Assembly (NCBI GenBank): GCA_963835085.1
Contig: CAWIED010000002.1
Coordinates: 434,001 to 498,000, forward strand
Origin: JBDIAG01 sp963835085
GTDB lineage: Bacteria > Actinomycetota > Actinomycetes > Actinomycetales > CAWJMD01
Direction: 5' to 3'
DNA: 64,000 bases
The notes beneath the pieces are model-generated. The model was not told the origin of the DNA. It did no database searches and saw nothing but the letters and a program-made list of their open reading frames with translations. Below, in pieces: positions 62,977-64,000 of the stretch. Position 1 is the stretch's first letter. Every line of letters begins with the position of its first letter. The position numbers and the translations under genes are program-made.

Positions 62977-63684
62977 GTGAAGGTGCTTCTGACCCGCTGG
63001 CGCGCCCAGAGTGTTGCGCTGGGCTGGCTCGCCGTGTCCGACTGGTGGAGCCCTGCCTGCGACGCGCTGGCGGAGGCCATGGTGGTGGGCCGGAGCCCGC
63101 TTGCTGTGGTGGCACGGCTCGGCGCGGCGCGGGCTGAGCTGGGCTGCGGCATCGAGGAGACCATCGACGACGTGACGGCCCTGTGGCACGTCTGCACCGG
63201 CGGTGACCCGCCGCTGGAGGTGGTGCGCGCGGTGGCAGGCGGCTGGGCCGACACCGGGCTGCTGCCGATCGGCGCCGACAGCTGTATCGACCAGCTGACG
63301 CGGCTGACCACCCGCGCCTATCTGGAGGCCCGGCTGGCTGAGCTCTACCGCGACGGGCGGCCAGGACGCCCGGCCGAGCGATACTGCCTGCTGGTGGTCG
63401 ACATCGGCAAGGTGCACACGCTCGCCGATCTCGGCGCGATCTCGCGAGTGGCCGAGGCGCTGCGCCGAACGTGCACCAACGGCGAGACGCTCGCTCGGCT
63501 CGGCCCGGGTCGCGCGGTCGCCCTGTGTGAGGCGGGCCCCGACCTCGCCATGCGGTTGGCGATGCTGGAAGGCCTGGTACAGAACCCCGAACTCGGCAAG
63601 GACCTACACGCCGCTATCTGGGTGGAGTCGCTGCCGCGTGCCTTCTCCCTCGTGCAAGGTCTGTTGTTCGATCTCTCGCGCTGA
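62977..63684 (+). CDS. Degenerate GGDEF-like protein
   Basis: About 235 residues from GTG 62977. The N-terminal half is helical (LLTRWRAQSVALGWLAVSDWW, CGIEETIDDVTALWHVC). The C-terminal half follows the GGDEF fold: IDQLTRLTTRAYLEARLAELY in place of DPLTGLxNR, YCLLVVDIGKVHTLADLGAI for the metal strand, and ETLARLGPGRAVAL where active enzymes have RxGGDEF. The catalytic glycines and acidic pair are replaced, so it is probably a ligand-binding or partner domain rather than a cyclase. The start could be as far upstream as 62581. Confidence 0.6.
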   Translation: MKVLLTRWRAQSVALGWLAVSDWWSPACDALAEAMVVGRSPLAVVARLGAARAELGCGIEETIDDVTALWHVCTGGDPPLEVVRAVAGGWADTGLLPIGADSCIDQLTRLTTRAYLEARLAELYRDGRPGRPAERYCLLVVDIGKVHTLADLGAISRVAEALRRTCTNGETLARLGPGRAVALCEAGPDLAMRLAMLEGLVQNPELGKDLHAAIWVESLPRAFSLVQGLLFDLSR

Positions 63685-63846
63685 TTCGCCGCCGTTGTCG
63701 AACTGACTAGCTGATCTTCCCGGAGGTCAGATGGTGGTCGTGCGGTGAGTGCGCCGTGGATGGGTTGGTTTGTGCGGATGTGGTGCCAGATGACCGCGGT
63801 GAGCGAGGACCCGTTCGGGGCCAGACCCCGGTCAGACCCGGGCAGT

Positions 63847-63935
63847 GTCCGGAATCCGGCGCCAGTGCCAACCGGCGATGATCAGCTGAGCACAAGACCC
63901 CGGGCCCGGTGCACCGATCGAGCCGGATTCCGGAC
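63847..63935. repeat. 89-bp dispersed element, copy 3
   Basis: Identical terminal repeats (GTCCGGAATCCGGC / GCCGGATTCCGGAC) and the same 89-bp length as copies 1 and 2, with interior words GCCAGTGCC, CAGCTGAGCACAAGAC and CGAGCC shared. It lies between the GGDEF-like gene and the window edge; any accessory block to its right is outside the window. Confidence 0.92.
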
Positions 63936-64000
63936 ATCCAAGCGCAGGAACAGCGATCGATCACCGGCCGCAGGCCCTCACCGCACGGACGGGTCGGGTG

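Overview
The window is high-GC DNA from an actinobacterium (Actinomycetota). Evidence includes GTG starts, an HspR-type HAIR operator in front of clpB, a 13E12/DUF222 HNH gene, an actinobacterial MobF relaxase, a conservon-type Roadblock protein and a possible leaderless -10/GTG start. The family cannot be fixed from sequence alone. A class I PHA synthase and an isolated, indel-bearing gene set would fit an environmental or metagenome-derived actinobacterium, but that is inference.

Layout. 1-0.9 kb: the start of a prepilin peptidase gene (runs off the left edge) and an HNH-like small protein. 1.1-18.8 kb: a decayed integrative/mobilizable island. It holds a three-gene tyrosine-recombinase cassette (recombinase, XRE regulator, zinc-knuckle recombinase-like protein) and a giant MobF relaxase-helicase-primase gene broken by frameshifts and an IS3-family insertion. 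It also holds an orphan HTH/N6-methylase/specificity fusion, remnants of IS4 and IS256 elements, a second near-identical IS3-family copy, and a phage/ICE-type integrase abutting tRNA-Arg(ACG). 19-29.2 kb: ordinary chromosome with TetR- and MarR-controlled gene pairs, an ASCH protein, alpha/beta hydrolase, DivIVA-like protein, YceI, NERD protein, DUF1684, PHA synthase and an NlpC/P60 cell-wall hydrolase.

29.2-30.5 kb is gene-free and carries three tandem ~144-bp repeats plus the first of three copies of an 89-bp element with perfect 14-bp inverted ends (others at 40.4 and 63.8 kb). 30.5-48.6 kb: membrane patatin, a ScoMcrA-like SRA protein without nuclease, secreted esterase, Roadblock protein, acyl-CoA ligase, thymidine phosphorylase, CYTH protein, ABC-F ATPase, threonine aldolase, fructosamine kinase, PspC, ferredoxin-type reductase, amidohydrolase, a membrane HExxH protein and a MarR regulator under a 31-bp palindrome. 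48.8-53.1 kb is a low-density, repeat-rich stretch with a DUF222/HNH gene gutted around a 74-bp hairpin made from IS3 ends, a YccF gene whose tail is built from 40-bp tandem repeats, and a membrane pentapeptide-repeat protein. 53.4-63.7 kb: clpB, a GAF-PAS-GGDEF-EAL protein, an SDR, an ECF sigma factor fused to its own anti-sigma, membrane and extracellular domains, and a degenerate GGDEF-like protein.

An important caution: at least ten genes, including clpB and the threonine aldolase, are broken by single-base shifts, often at G or C runs. This looks more like residual consensus indels than biology, so pseudogene calls here should be read with that in mind. The most interesting signals are the one-piece transmembrane sigma regulator, the dispersed 89-bp element, the recombinase cassette, the IS-derived hairpin deletion and the nuclease-less SRA protein.
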